Source: Caballeronia sp. SEWSISQ10-4 2 (GTDB lineage: Bacteria; Pseudomonadota; Gammaproteobacteria; Burkholderiales; Burkholderiaceae). From it: a DNA stretch of 64,000 bases. The stretch spans positions 62,001 through 126,000 of the forward strand of contig NZ_JALPRJ010000005.1 of NCBI RefSeq assembly GCF_030464885.1, in the 5' to 3' direction. A program made the translations under genes and the position numbers. Under the pieces are notes generated by a model. The model did not search any database. It was not told the DNA's origin and worked only from the letters and a program-made list of their open reading frames with translations. Below, one piece after another: positions 53,535 through 60,974 of the stretch (positions are counted from its first letter, which is position 1; every line of letters begins with the position of its first letter).

Positions 53535-53653
53535 CTACGTCTCCTTAAGTCTGATAGCTCATACCCGCCTGGCACGCTCGATTCATCATCAGCGTTCGAG
53601 CACGGTGGCATTCCGGGTTGATGTCAATGGTCAATGCGATCGGCGTCCGGGAC

Positions 53654-53672
53654 CATCCCCCGAACGGGGGAA
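53654..53672. promoter_or_regulatory. Candidate MalT-type regulator site upstream of the PHA operon
   Basis: CATCCCCCGAACGGGGGAA contains a perfect TCCCCC/GGGGGA dyad with a four-base spacer (53656-53671). It matches the site at 44035-44053 at 16 of 19 positions. It lies about 120 bases upstream of the acyl-CoA synthetase start. Confidence 0.6.
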
Positions 53673-53728
53673 CCGATCAGTTGCACGACACACGGCAGGC
53701 TTGGAGACGTACCCCTTGTCGGCATTGG

Positions 53729-53755
53729 TCGACGTGATCGACGTGGTCGATTGAG
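53729..53755. repeat. Three 9-base tandem units in the divergent intergenic region
   Basis: TCGACGTGA, TCGACGTGG and TCGATTGAG follow each other between the PHA operon and the Rieske operon. The last unit is degenerate. Their role is unknown; they lie between the candidate MalT-type site and the Rieske promoter. Confidence 0.45.
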
Positions 53756-53795
53756 GTTCTATTATTTGTGTGACTGATTTTATATCTGATTTTAA

Positions 53796-53830
53796 ATCAA
53801 TTTGACCTATTGACACGGCCCCGCGACAAT
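53796..53830 (+). promoter_or_regulatory. Promoter and shared motif of the Rieske operon
   Basis: TTGACC (53802-53807), a 17-base spacer and GACAAT (53825-53830) form a plausible sigma-70 promoter 42 bases before the Rieske start. The -35 box lies inside ATCAATTTGACCTA (53796-53809), repeated at 56259-56272 upstream of the MFS gene with one change. TTGACA follows at 53810-53815. A related inverted TGTCAATGGTCAAT lies at 53622-53635. A regulator binding the TTGAC motif is likely. Confidence 0.55.
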
Positions 53831-53871
53831 CCCCTGCACAACAACGCCCCTTCTCTATTTGCAGGTGATCG

Positions 53872-55182
53872 ATGACACGAGCCCACGATGCCGTTGAAGG
53901 CCAATGCTCGGCCTACAAGACGATTGACGCGAGCGCGTTATATAAGCGCGCCGAATTCGATCGTGTTTCCCCGTCGCTTTACTACGATCCAGCGATCTTC
54001 GAAGCTGAGCTCGAACGCATCTTCTACAAGACCTGGATTTGGGTTGCGCACGAAAGCGAGCTGCCCGATCTAGGTGACTTCCGCACGACCCTCATCGGTC
54101 GGCAACCGGTGATCGTGGTGCGTGACAAGACCGGTACGATCAACGTGCTTGAGAACCGGTGCCGTCACCGTGGCGCGACCGTCTGCGAGCAACACAAAGG
54201 TAACGCGCGCGGCTTTACGTGTCCATATCACAGCTGGTCCTACGCCCTTGATGGCGCCCTTCGCGCGCTGCCCTACGGAGATGGTTACGAAGGCATTGTC
54301 GAAAAAAGCGAACTACCGCTGAAGAGCCTGCGTGTCGGCGTATATCAAGGACTGATTTTCGCAAGCTTTAACCAGGCGATCGAACCGCTGGAAGATTTCC
54401 TTGGCGGCGCGAAGCCATGGATTGATCTATTCATGAAGCAAGGCGCCGGTTTTCCTCTCAAGGCCAATGGCGAACACAAGTTCAAGTTCAAGGGGAACTG
54501 GAAGATCCAACTCGAAAATACGACCGATCTCTACCACTTCCCTGTCGTTCACAAGTCGTGGATGAAAAGTATCGACGATGAAACCGCGACAGCCATTACC
54601 AGCTTCATGACAAGCGAGAAGGCGTTCTGCCGCTCATTGGGAAACGGGCATAGTCTGGCGGTGCTGGTCCCTGAGATCGTCGACCTCGACGAAGACAATG
54701 GCGAACCCATTCCTGCTCGCTACCAAGCGCTGGCAGACTCTCTCGCGAAGGAGTATCCGCTGGACCAAGTGAGGCGCATCGTGCGCTCTCTCATGGGTGT
54801 CGGCTTCAATCTAAATCTCTTTCCAAACCTGGCGTTGTCGATGGCGTTCTTCCGCGTATTGCGCCCGATCTCGGCGGAGGAAACGGAAATTCGACACGTC
54901 GCGCTCGGTATGGACGGCGGCCCTGAAGAGGCGAATCAAGCCCGCCTTCGAGTCCACGAACACTTTCAAGGGCCCTTCGGTTTCGGTAGCCCGGACGACG
55001 CAGAAGCGTGGGAACGGGTTCAGCGTGGCTCACATGCGGGACCCGACGTTCCCATTCTCGTGAACCGCGGATTGAATCGTGAAGTGACGTCAGAGAACGG
55101 CGAAAAAACTGCGCACGCAACTGACGAAACCGGAATGCGCGCTGCCTACGAAAAGTGGCGCCAAATGATGGAACAAAACTGA
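53872..55182 (+). CDS. Rieske aromatic-ring-hydroxylating oxygenase, alpha subunit
   Basis: The 436-residue protein has the Rieske [2Fe-2S] motif NRCRHRGATVCEQHKGNARGFTCPYHSWSY (Cys-x-His ... Cys-x2-His, near residues 95-125) and the mononuclear-iron site LENTTDLYHFPVVHKSW (Asp and two His, near 220). It belongs to the group containing anthranilate, salicylate and IacC-type oxygenases. Together with the beta subunit it dihydroxylates or monohydroxylates an aromatic acid using an electron-transfer partner that is not encoded nearby. AGGTGAT precedes the ATG. The beta gene follows after one base. Confidence 0.93.
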   Translation: MTRAHDAVEGQCSAYKTIDASALYKRAEFDRVSPSLYYDPAIFEAELERIFYKTWIWVAHESELPDLGDFRTTLIGRQPVIVVRDKTGTINVLENRCRHRGATVCEQHKGNARGFTCPYHSWSYALDGALRALPYGDGYEGIVEKSELPLKSLRVGVYQGLIFASFNQAIEPLEDFLGGAKPWIDLFMKQGAGFPLKANGEHKFKFKGNWKIQLENTTDLYHFPVVHKSWMKSIDDETATAITSFMTSEKAFCRSLGNGHSLAVLVPEIVDLDEDNGEPIPARYQALADSLAKEYPLDQVRRIVRSLMGVGFNLNLFPNLALSMAFFRVLRPISAEETEIRHVALGMDGGPEEANQARLRVHEHFQGPFGFGSPDDAEAWERVQRGSHAGPDVPILVNRGLNREVTSENGEKTAHATDETGMRAAYEKWRQMMEQN

Positions 55183-55183
55183 C

Positions 55184-55681
55184 ATGGACGCCAATAACGC
55201 CCTTCTTTCGCAAGCCGCATTCGCAAAAACGGTGCAATTCATTGGGCTCGAGGCCGAGCTTCTGGATCGCAAGGATTATCGCGGATGGCTTGACTTGTGG
55301 TCCCCGTCCGGCATCTACGTGGTTCCGATCGATCCTGAGACCACCGATTTCTCCGCGACGCTCAACTACGCATACGACGATCAGCACATGCGGGAATTGC
55401 GGGTAGAGCGATTGACATCGGGATACTCGCCATCGGCCGCCGATGCTGCGCGAACTGTGCGGACGGTCTCTCGATTCACGATCGCTAGCGCCTCAGCCAC
55501 CATCGTGGAACTGCGTTCTGCTCAGATTGTGGTTGCGTACAAACGTGGCGCCGCGACACTCTTCGCCGCCGATGTCGAACATCGCATCAGCTTTGCCGAA
55601 GGCAAGCCTCGCATAGAGCAGAAGGTAGTGAGGCTCATCGATTCGACTGATACGCTCAACGCCATCGGCTTCTTGCTCTGA
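55184..55681 (+). CDS. Rieske aromatic-ring-hydroxylating oxygenase, beta subunit
   Basis: The 165-residue protein has the NTF2-like fold of ring-hydroxylating oxygenase beta subunits: EAELLDRKDYRGWLDLWSPSGIYVVPIDPE, RVERLTSGYSPSAADAARTVRTVSRFTI and a C-terminal RISFAEGKPRIEQKVVRLIDSTDTLNAIGFLL. It stabilises the alpha-beta hexamer. It starts one base after the alpha stop, so it is translationally coupled. The tautomerase gene follows after seven bases. Confidence 0.9.
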   Translation: MDANNALLSQAAFAKTVQFIGLEAELLDRKDYRGWLDLWSPSGIYVVPIDPETTDFSATLNYAYDDQHMRELRVERLTSGYSPSAADAARTVRTVSRFTIASASATIVELRSAQIVVAYKRGAATLFAADVEHRISFAEGKPRIEQKVVRLIDSTDTLNAIGFLL

Positions 55682-55688
55682 ACCTATC

Positions 55689-56075
55689 ATGCCAACGCTC
55701 GAAGTCTTTATTCCCGAAGGCCACACGATTAATACGAAGGCCGAGTTAATTTCCGCATTGACTGATGCAACCGTCGACTCGATCGGCGCACCGGCCGAGT
55801 CCGTGCGCTTGCTTCTCAACGAGATGCCCGGCTGCAACTTTGGCATTGGCGGCAAAACGACCGCCAGCGGCGCACCGCCTTCGCTTCCTGTGATCCTTGC
55901 CATATTGATCGCCGGCCGCACGGAGCAACAGAAGTCAGCGTTGATTGCGGCGCTTAGCAATTCGTGCGCGCGTGTTCTCGATGCCCCGCTCGCCCCGATA
56001 CGCGTGATGATCAAGGACATTCCGAACACAGACTTCGGCATCGCCGGCTTGACTGCGAAGGCACTTGGCCGGTGA
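55689..56075 (+). CDS. Fused double-domain 4-oxalocrotonate tautomerase-family protein
   Basis: The 128-residue protein contains two 4-OT-like units. The first begins with the catalytic-type N-terminal Pro (MPTLEVFIPEGHTINTKAELISALTDATVDSIGAPAESVRLLLNEMPGCNFGIGG). The second begins PVILAILIAGRTEQQKSALIAALSNSCARVLDAPLAPIRVMIKDIPNTDFGIAG (residues 67-120). Canonical 4-OT is about 62 residues and acts as a hexamer; a fused form would act as a trimer. In the second unit Pro is internal, so only the first can use an N-terminal proline amine. It follows the oxygenase genes and may tautomerise a ring-cleavage product. Confidence 0.82.
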   Translation: MPTLEVFIPEGHTINTKAELISALTDATVDSIGAPAESVRLLLNEMPGCNFGIGGKTTASGAPPSLPVILAILIAGRTEQQKSALIAALSNSCARVLDAPLAPIRVMIKDIPNTDFGIAGLTAKALGR

Positions 56076-56084
56076 CGCGTCACC
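56071..56084 (+). other. Perfect palindrome at the tautomerase stop codon
   Basis: GGTGACGCGTCACC is a perfect 14-base palindrome overlapping the TGA stop. A second short hairpin, GAGCCG...CGGCTC with a seven-base loop, follows at 56147-56165. Either could slow or end transcription of the oxygenase operon; neither has a U tract. Confidence 0.4.
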
Positions 56085-56258
56085 GCGCGGGGCAAGCGTA
56101 TGTCGGCCCTTCCGAGCGACTTTTCATAAATGAGGACGTAGAGCAAGAGCCGCTAAATACGGCTCGCAGGTGGTCCCGCAGCCTTAAGTCCTTATAGAAA
56201 ACGCCCATTTTTCGCTGGCCTCAAATATTCACGGCACTGATTTGACAAGCCACATTTG

Positions 56259-56272
56259 ATCAATTTGACTTA
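56259..56272 (+). promoter_or_regulatory. Shared TTGAC motif upstream of the MFS gene
   Basis: ATCAATTTGACTTA matches the motif in the Rieske promoter (53796-53809) at 13 of 14 positions. It overlaps a TTGATCAA palindrome (56256-56263) and lies 56 bases upstream of the MFS start. The same regulator may control both units. Confidence 0.5.
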
Positions 56273-56327
56273 GTTTTACTGCAACCATACATTTGCTCCT
56301 GAAAAATATAGCTTAGTGAGGCTAACA

Positions 56328-57647
56328 ATGTCGTCCACACATACGGCTCTGACTCCAACGGCGATTTCGTCGATGGACGAGAGAGCTATTCGCAAGATCG
56401 TGGTGGCCTCTGTCGCCGGAAACGCGATGGAGTGGTACGACTTCTTCGCTTATGGCACAGCAGCGGCGATTGTTTTCGGCCAGCTGTTTTTTCCCGTTGG
56501 CTCGGACCCTCTGCTTGGGACTCTGGGAGCCTTCGCAGCATTTGCAATGGGTTTTGTCGCTCGACCATTAGGCGGAATTGTCTTCGGGCATATTGGCGAC
56601 CGCTTAGGAAGGAAAGCCTCGCTCATCTGGACTTTGTCGATCATGGGCGCCGCTACGTTCGCTATCGGCCTTCTTCCAACCTACGCGCAGGCCGGAGTCT
56701 GGTCACCGGTCGCGCTTGTGGTTCTGCGCTTGTTGCAAGGCATCGCGTCGGGTGGCGAATGGGGCGGCGGTGTCCTGATGATCAGCGAAAGCGCGCCTCC
56801 AGAGAAGCGCGGCTTCTATGCAGCATGGAGCCAACTTGGCGTCGGGGCTGGCTTTGTGCTCTCGTCTGCGGCATTCCTTGCGGTGCAAACACTTCCACGA
56901 GACGATTTTATGGCTTGGGGATGGAGACTGCCCTTTCTTGCAAGCATCGCGATCTTCGCAATCGGCGTCTATATCCGGAAAAGTATCCCCGAAAGTCATG
57001 ATTTTGCCGAAGCAAAGAAGTCCGGCAAGACCGCTGAACTTCCGATCGTTGAAGTGATTCGTCGACACCCGAAAGAGATCCTTTTGGCTATGGGTTTGCG
57101 CTTTGCAGAAAATGGAGGTGCTTACATATTTCTTGCCTTTTCGCTCGTGTACGGAAAATTTATCGGTATTTCCGGATCGGTCATGTTATCTGCCGTGATG
57201 CTGGCGATGATCGTCGAAATGTTCGCCATGCTGGGGTGGGGGAAACTCTCCGACCAGATTGGACGCAAGCCCGTTTACATGTTTGGCGCGCTGGCACTTA
57301 TTGCAATGGCATTTCCGTTCTTCTGGATGCTCGATACAAAGCAGACACCCGTCGTTTATCTCGCCTTCCTTCTCGGTACAGCCGTTTGCCACGGAGCGAT
57401 GATTGGCATGCTCCCGGCCCTCGTGGGAGAGCTCTTTAGTACAGAAGTTCGTTACACGGGAGTCGCTCTTGGGCACGAAGTCGCTTCGGTGTTTGCCGGT
57501 GGCTTATCACCCCTGATAGCGACCGCGCTGCTTGCGAAATACCACGCTTTTTGGCCAGTTTCCGTGTTTCTTGTGCTGCTTGGCCTCGTGACGGTGATTT
57601 CGCTGATTTTCACACGTGAGACCTCACAGGGACGTCTCGTGCGCTGA
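56328..57647 (+). CDS. MFS transporter of the metabolite:H+ symporter (MHS) family
   Basis: From MSSTHTALTPTAISSMDERAIRKIVVASVAGNAMEWYDFFAYGTAAAIVFGQLFF (56328, GAGG six bases upstream) the 439-residue protein has 12 membrane segments and the MHS signature GNAMEWYDFFAYG, GHIGDRLGRKASL, LQGIASGGEWGGGVLMISE and FSTEVRYTGVALGHEVASV. Relatives import aromatic acids, shikimate or betaines with protons. Its likely cargo is the acid oxidised by the Rieske enzyme just upstream. Confidence 0.9.
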   Translation: MSSTHTALTPTAISSMDERAIRKIVVASVAGNAMEWYDFFAYGTAAAIVFGQLFFPVGSDPLLGTLGAFAAFAMGFVARPLGGIVFGHIGDRLGRKASLIWTLSIMGAATFAIGLLPTYAQAGVWSPVALVVLRLLQGIASGGEWGGGVLMISESAPPEKRGFYAAWSQLGVGAGFVLSSAAFLAVQTLPRDDFMAWGWRLPFLASIAIFAIGVYIRKSIPESHDFAEAKKSGKTAELPIVEVIRRHPKEILLAMGLRFAENGGAYIFLAFSLVYGKFIGISGSVMLSAVMLAMIVEMFAMLGWGKLSDQIGRKPVYMFGALALIAMAFPFFWMLDTKQTPVVYLAFLLGTAVCHGAMIGMLPALVGELFSTEVRYTGVALGHEVASVFAGGLSPLIATALLAKYHAFWPVSVFLVLLGLVTVISLIFTRETSQGRLVR

Positions 57648-57783
57648 AACATCGCGTTACTTTAGCTACACCAGCTGCCTTTTAAAATTGCCGTGAATTC
57701 TTTTAATTACATAGTAATACTTATCAAAAACCGGAAATCATTATCCGGATTACATAGCAACCTGGATCTTGGAGATCTAAATC

Positions 57784-58986
57784 ATGAAGAAGTCACTTCT
57801 GGCGCTGACAACTATCTCTGCCTTCTCGGGACTAGCGCACGCGCAAAGCAGCGTCACGCTATACGGCATCGTTGATGACGGTTTTAACTGGACGTCAAAC
57901 GCTGGCGGCACCCATTTATATAACGTCTCGAGCGGTGTTATTCAGGCTAGCCGTTGGGGCTTGAGAGGCGGAGAAGACCTGGGCGGCGGTCTCAAAGCGG
58001 TCTTCGTCCTCGAGAACGGATTTGACCTCAACAGTGGCTCCCTGGGACAAAAAAATCGCGGAAGTTCGCAAGGGCTGGAATTTGGCCGTCAGGCTTACGT
58101 CGGTCTTTCGAGCAAATTCGGCACGGTGACGCTCGGGCGCCAGTACGATTCCGTAGTCGACTACGTTGGTCAATTTGAAGCCGGCGATCAATGGGGCGGC
58201 TATATCGCGGCCCATCCGGGAGACCTGGACAACATCAACAACGCGTATCGGGTCAACAATGCGCTCAAATACGCAAGCGCCAACTACAGCGGCTTCACGT
58301 TTGGCGGCGTGTACAGCTTGGGCGGTATTGCCGGCGACTACTCGCGCAATCAACTTTGGTCGGTGGGCGCCGGTTACTCCAACGGGCCAGTCATGTTAGC
58401 CGCTGCGTACCTGAACGCGAGAAACCCAAATGTCGGATTTTTCGCAGATAACGGAGCGAGCACAGCGGCGACAGCTAGCACGAACTTTATTTCATCCCCT
58501 GTGTATAGCGGCTATGCGTCAGCTCACACTTATCAGGTCATAGCTGCAGGAGGCGCCTATACCTTCGGTCGAGCCACGGTGGGCGCGACCTATTCGAATA
58601 CGCAGTTCCTGAATTTAGGAGACACCGCCACATCGGGGCCTAATCCGAAGGCGTACACCGGCAACGCCACCTTCAACAACGCGGAAATCAATTTCAAATA
58701 TCAGCTGACACCCGCCCTGCTTCTCGGTGCCGCCTTCGACTACACGAAAGGCAGCGACGTAACTACGCGGACGGGCACGAGCGGAGGTGCGAAGTATTAT
58801 CAGGGAGCACTGGGTGTCGACTACTTCCTCTCCAAACGAACGGACCTCTACGCAATCGCTGTTTATCAAAAAGCGAGTGGAACGGATTCAACGGGTGCGA
58901 CCGCAGTAGCCGCTATCAACAATCTGACGCCCTCCACTACTGATCGACAAAGCACGGTTCGTATCGGGATACGTCACAAGTTCTAA
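57784..58986 (+). CDS. Gram-negative outer-membrane porin (Burkholderia type)
   Basis: The 400-residue product has a signal peptide (MKKSLLALTTISAFSGLAHAQ), the SSVTLYGIVDDGFNWTSNAGG opening strand, GGEDLGGGLKAVFVLENGFDLNSG, FGRQAYVGLSSKFGTVTLGRQYDSVVDYV and the terminal RIGIRHKF. It is about 34% different in visible blocks from the porin at 21548 and is a separate gene. GGAG lies upstream of the start. It probably lets the aromatic acid through the outer membrane. Upstream, CCGGA/TCCGG (57731-57748) and two copies of ATTACATAG may be control sites. Confidence 0.9.
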   Translation: MKKSLLALTTISAFSGLAHAQSSVTLYGIVDDGFNWTSNAGGTHLYNVSSGVIQASRWGLRGGEDLGGGLKAVFVLENGFDLNSGSLGQKNRGSSQGLEFGRQAYVGLSSKFGTVTLGRQYDSVVDYVGQFEAGDQWGGYIAAHPGDLDNINNAYRVNNALKYASANYSGFTFGGVYSLGGIAGDYSRNQLWSVGAGYSNGPVMLAAAYLNARNPNVGFFADNGASTAATASTNFISSPVYSGYASAHTYQVIAAGGAYTFGRATVGATYSNTQFLNLGDTATSGPNPKAYTGNATFNNAEINFKYQLTPALLLGAAFDYTKGSDVTTRTGTSGGAKYYQGALGVDYFLSKRTDLYAIAVYQKASGTDSTGATAVAAINNLTPSTTDRQSTVRIGIRHKF

Positions 58987-59380
58987 CCGATGCGGCACTT
59001 TCTCCGAGGTGCGTTGCAAGGACACGATTGAGCAAGCCCTAGTCAAGCTTTCTCAATCGATGAAGCAACCGGAGCGCTTCGGTATGCACCGAGGTACAGC
59101 CCTTCTATTTTTTTAAGCAGCGCTCGCGGTGATGCCGGGTTGGAATGGCAAAGACTGAGGGCTGGGAGAAAGTGAGTGCGTCGTTGGTTGCCGCCATACG
59201 GAAACCAGGCGACGCATGTTATACGCTGCTCCCCCATCTGTTTGCAAATCTGGCTACTTACGCCGCGTACTTGCCGTTCGCGGGATCGTCTCAACGCTGA
59301 TTTCCAAACGGTCGTAACGACGTGCGTCCCGATGCCATGCGATCGCTCGTTACACCGATATCTGAACCCTGGAGAGTCTC
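58987..59380. other. Intergenic region between porin and MFS genes
   Basis: Frames of about 75-83 codons are open on each strand but show no domain. A near-palindrome (ACCGGAGCGCTTCGGT, near 59068) precedes a T run at 59107-59114, a possible weak terminator of the porin transcript. The rest presumably holds the promoter of the next gene. Confidence 0.35.
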
Positions 59381-60805
59381 ATGGCCATAGCATCACGTAA
59401 CGCCCTTTCTAAACCCAGCTACGTTTACGAATGGTACGTGGTCCTGATATGCATGCTCGCGTACGTGTTTTCCTTCGTCGACCGCCAGGTTCTTGCGTTG
59501 ATGATCGAACCGATCAAGAGAGACTTGCAGATCAGCGATACGCAGTTCAGTCTCTTGCAAGGCTTTGCCTTTTCGCTTTTCTACGCCGTAATGGGCATGC
59601 CCATCGCGTATCTTGCTGACCGCTTTGCACGCCCCAGGATCATCGCGATCGGCATTGCGTTGTGGAGCCTCGCTACAGCTGCATGTGGCGCGAGCCAGAA
59701 CTTCCTGCAGATGTTCGTTGCAAGAATGGGAGTGGGTGTCGGCGAAGCCGCATTATCGCCTGCGACGTATTCCATGCTAAGCGACCTCTTTCCGCGCGAG
59801 AGACTTGGACGGGCAGTCGGGGTCTATTCGCTCGGCTCGTTTATAGGCGGCGGCATGGCTTTCTTGATCGGCGGCTATGTCATCGGCCTGCTTAAGCAGA
59901 TGGCTACGGTAACCGTTCCAGTAATCGGCACGATACGGTCCTGGCAAGTCACGTTTCTCATCGTCGGCCTGCCCGGCATTCTGATCGCACTGGTTTTCAT
60001 ACTTACCGTGCGCAATCCGCAGCGCAAGGGACTCACGCGCGATGCGACAGGCCAGCAAGAACGAGTGTCGATGGTTCGCGCGCTCCGCTTCATAGGCTCA
60101 CACCGAAAGACCTTTTCTTGCCACTACTTGGGGTTCTCTTTCTATGCAATGACGCTTTACTGCCTCATGAGCTGGACGCCCGCATTCTATATACGCCACT
60201 TCGGCTTCACGCCAATGCAGGCAGGCTACACGCTCGGAACAATCTTGCTCGTGGCCAACACCACCGGAGTGTTCGCAGGCGGTTGGCTAAGCGACACGCT
60301 GTTAAAACGCGGCCGAACGGATGGCCCGATGTTAGCCGGCCTGATCGGGGCAATTGGGCTCCTCTTACCTGCCGTCGCATTTACTCTGGTCGAGAACCTC
60401 AACGCGTCACTGGCCTTGCTTGTCGTCGCTATGTTCTTTGCATCGTTTCCTCTGCCGACGTCGACTGCGGCGATGCAAATGCTTGCTCCAAATCAGATGC
60501 GCGCTCAGATTTCCGCTGTGTTTCTGCTCGTCTCCAATCTGATTGGACTTGGTGTCGGAACGACTATCGTTGCGCTGATCACGGACAAAATTCTCGTCTC
60601 TCCCAAGGAGGTTGGAGTCTCAATGTCCATCGTAAATCTGGTCGCGACGCTGCTTGCGATATTTCTTCTTTGGCTTGGATGTTCGCACTTTCGCAGGAGT
60701 GTTAGTCACGAAGATCAACATAAGGCCCGTGCACTAGAAGACGACTCGCCTAAGCATGACACGTCAAATCCGACGAATATTCCGGCACCTCAGCAAGTTA
60801 ATTAA
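59381..60805 (+). CDS. MFS transporter (spinster-like)
   Basis: The 474-residue protein has 12 membrane segments and the motifs YVFSFVDRQVLALMIEPIKRDLQISDTQFSLLQGFAFSLFYAVMGMPIAYLADRFARPRII and VARMGVGVGEAALSPATYSMLSDLFPRERLGRAVGVYSLGSFIGGG, as in the spinster-like group common beside aromatic and sterol pathways. The last 40 residues are a hydrophilic cytoplasmic tail. GGAGAG precedes the ATG. It may be a second importer or an exporter for the aromatic compound. Confidence 0.88.
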   Translation: MAIASRNALSKPSYVYEWYVVLICMLAYVFSFVDRQVLALMIEPIKRDLQISDTQFSLLQGFAFSLFYAVMGMPIAYLADRFARPRIIAIGIALWSLATAACGASQNFLQMFVARMGVGVGEAALSPATYSMLSDLFPRERLGRAVGVYSLGSFIGGGMAFLIGGYVIGLLKQMATVTVPVIGTIRSWQVTFLIVGLPGILIALVFILTVRNPQRKGLTRDATGQQERVSMVRALRFIGSHRKTFSCHYLGFSFYAMTLYCLMSWTPAFYIRHFGFTPMQAGYTLGTILLVANTTGVFAGGWLSDTLLKRGRTDGPMLAGLIGAIGLLLPAVAFTLVENLNASLALLVVAMFFASFPLPTSTAAMQMLAPNQMRAQISAVFLLVSNLIGLGVGTTIVALITDKILVSPKEVGVSMSIVNLVATLLAIFLLWLGCSHFRRSVSHEDQHKARALEDDSPKHDTSNPTNIPAPQQVN

Positions 60806-60974
60806 AGCAACCTCACTTGCACGATTCGAACTTTTTAATCAATTTTCCAGATTATCAAGCCGATCGTATTGTTGAGGATAACGGCGCGCGCGGCAAGGCT
60901 GAACGTGCAAGCAACGCGGTCATCTGTTGCTGCGCTCCCCGTTCGAAGATCAGCATGGAGACGGCGGCATATGA

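Noticed and set aside
53810..53838. Promoter using TTGACA at 53810 for the Rieske operon
   Set aside because: With a normal spacer there is no acceptable -10 sequence; the pair TTGACC/GACAAT with a 17-base spacer is better.
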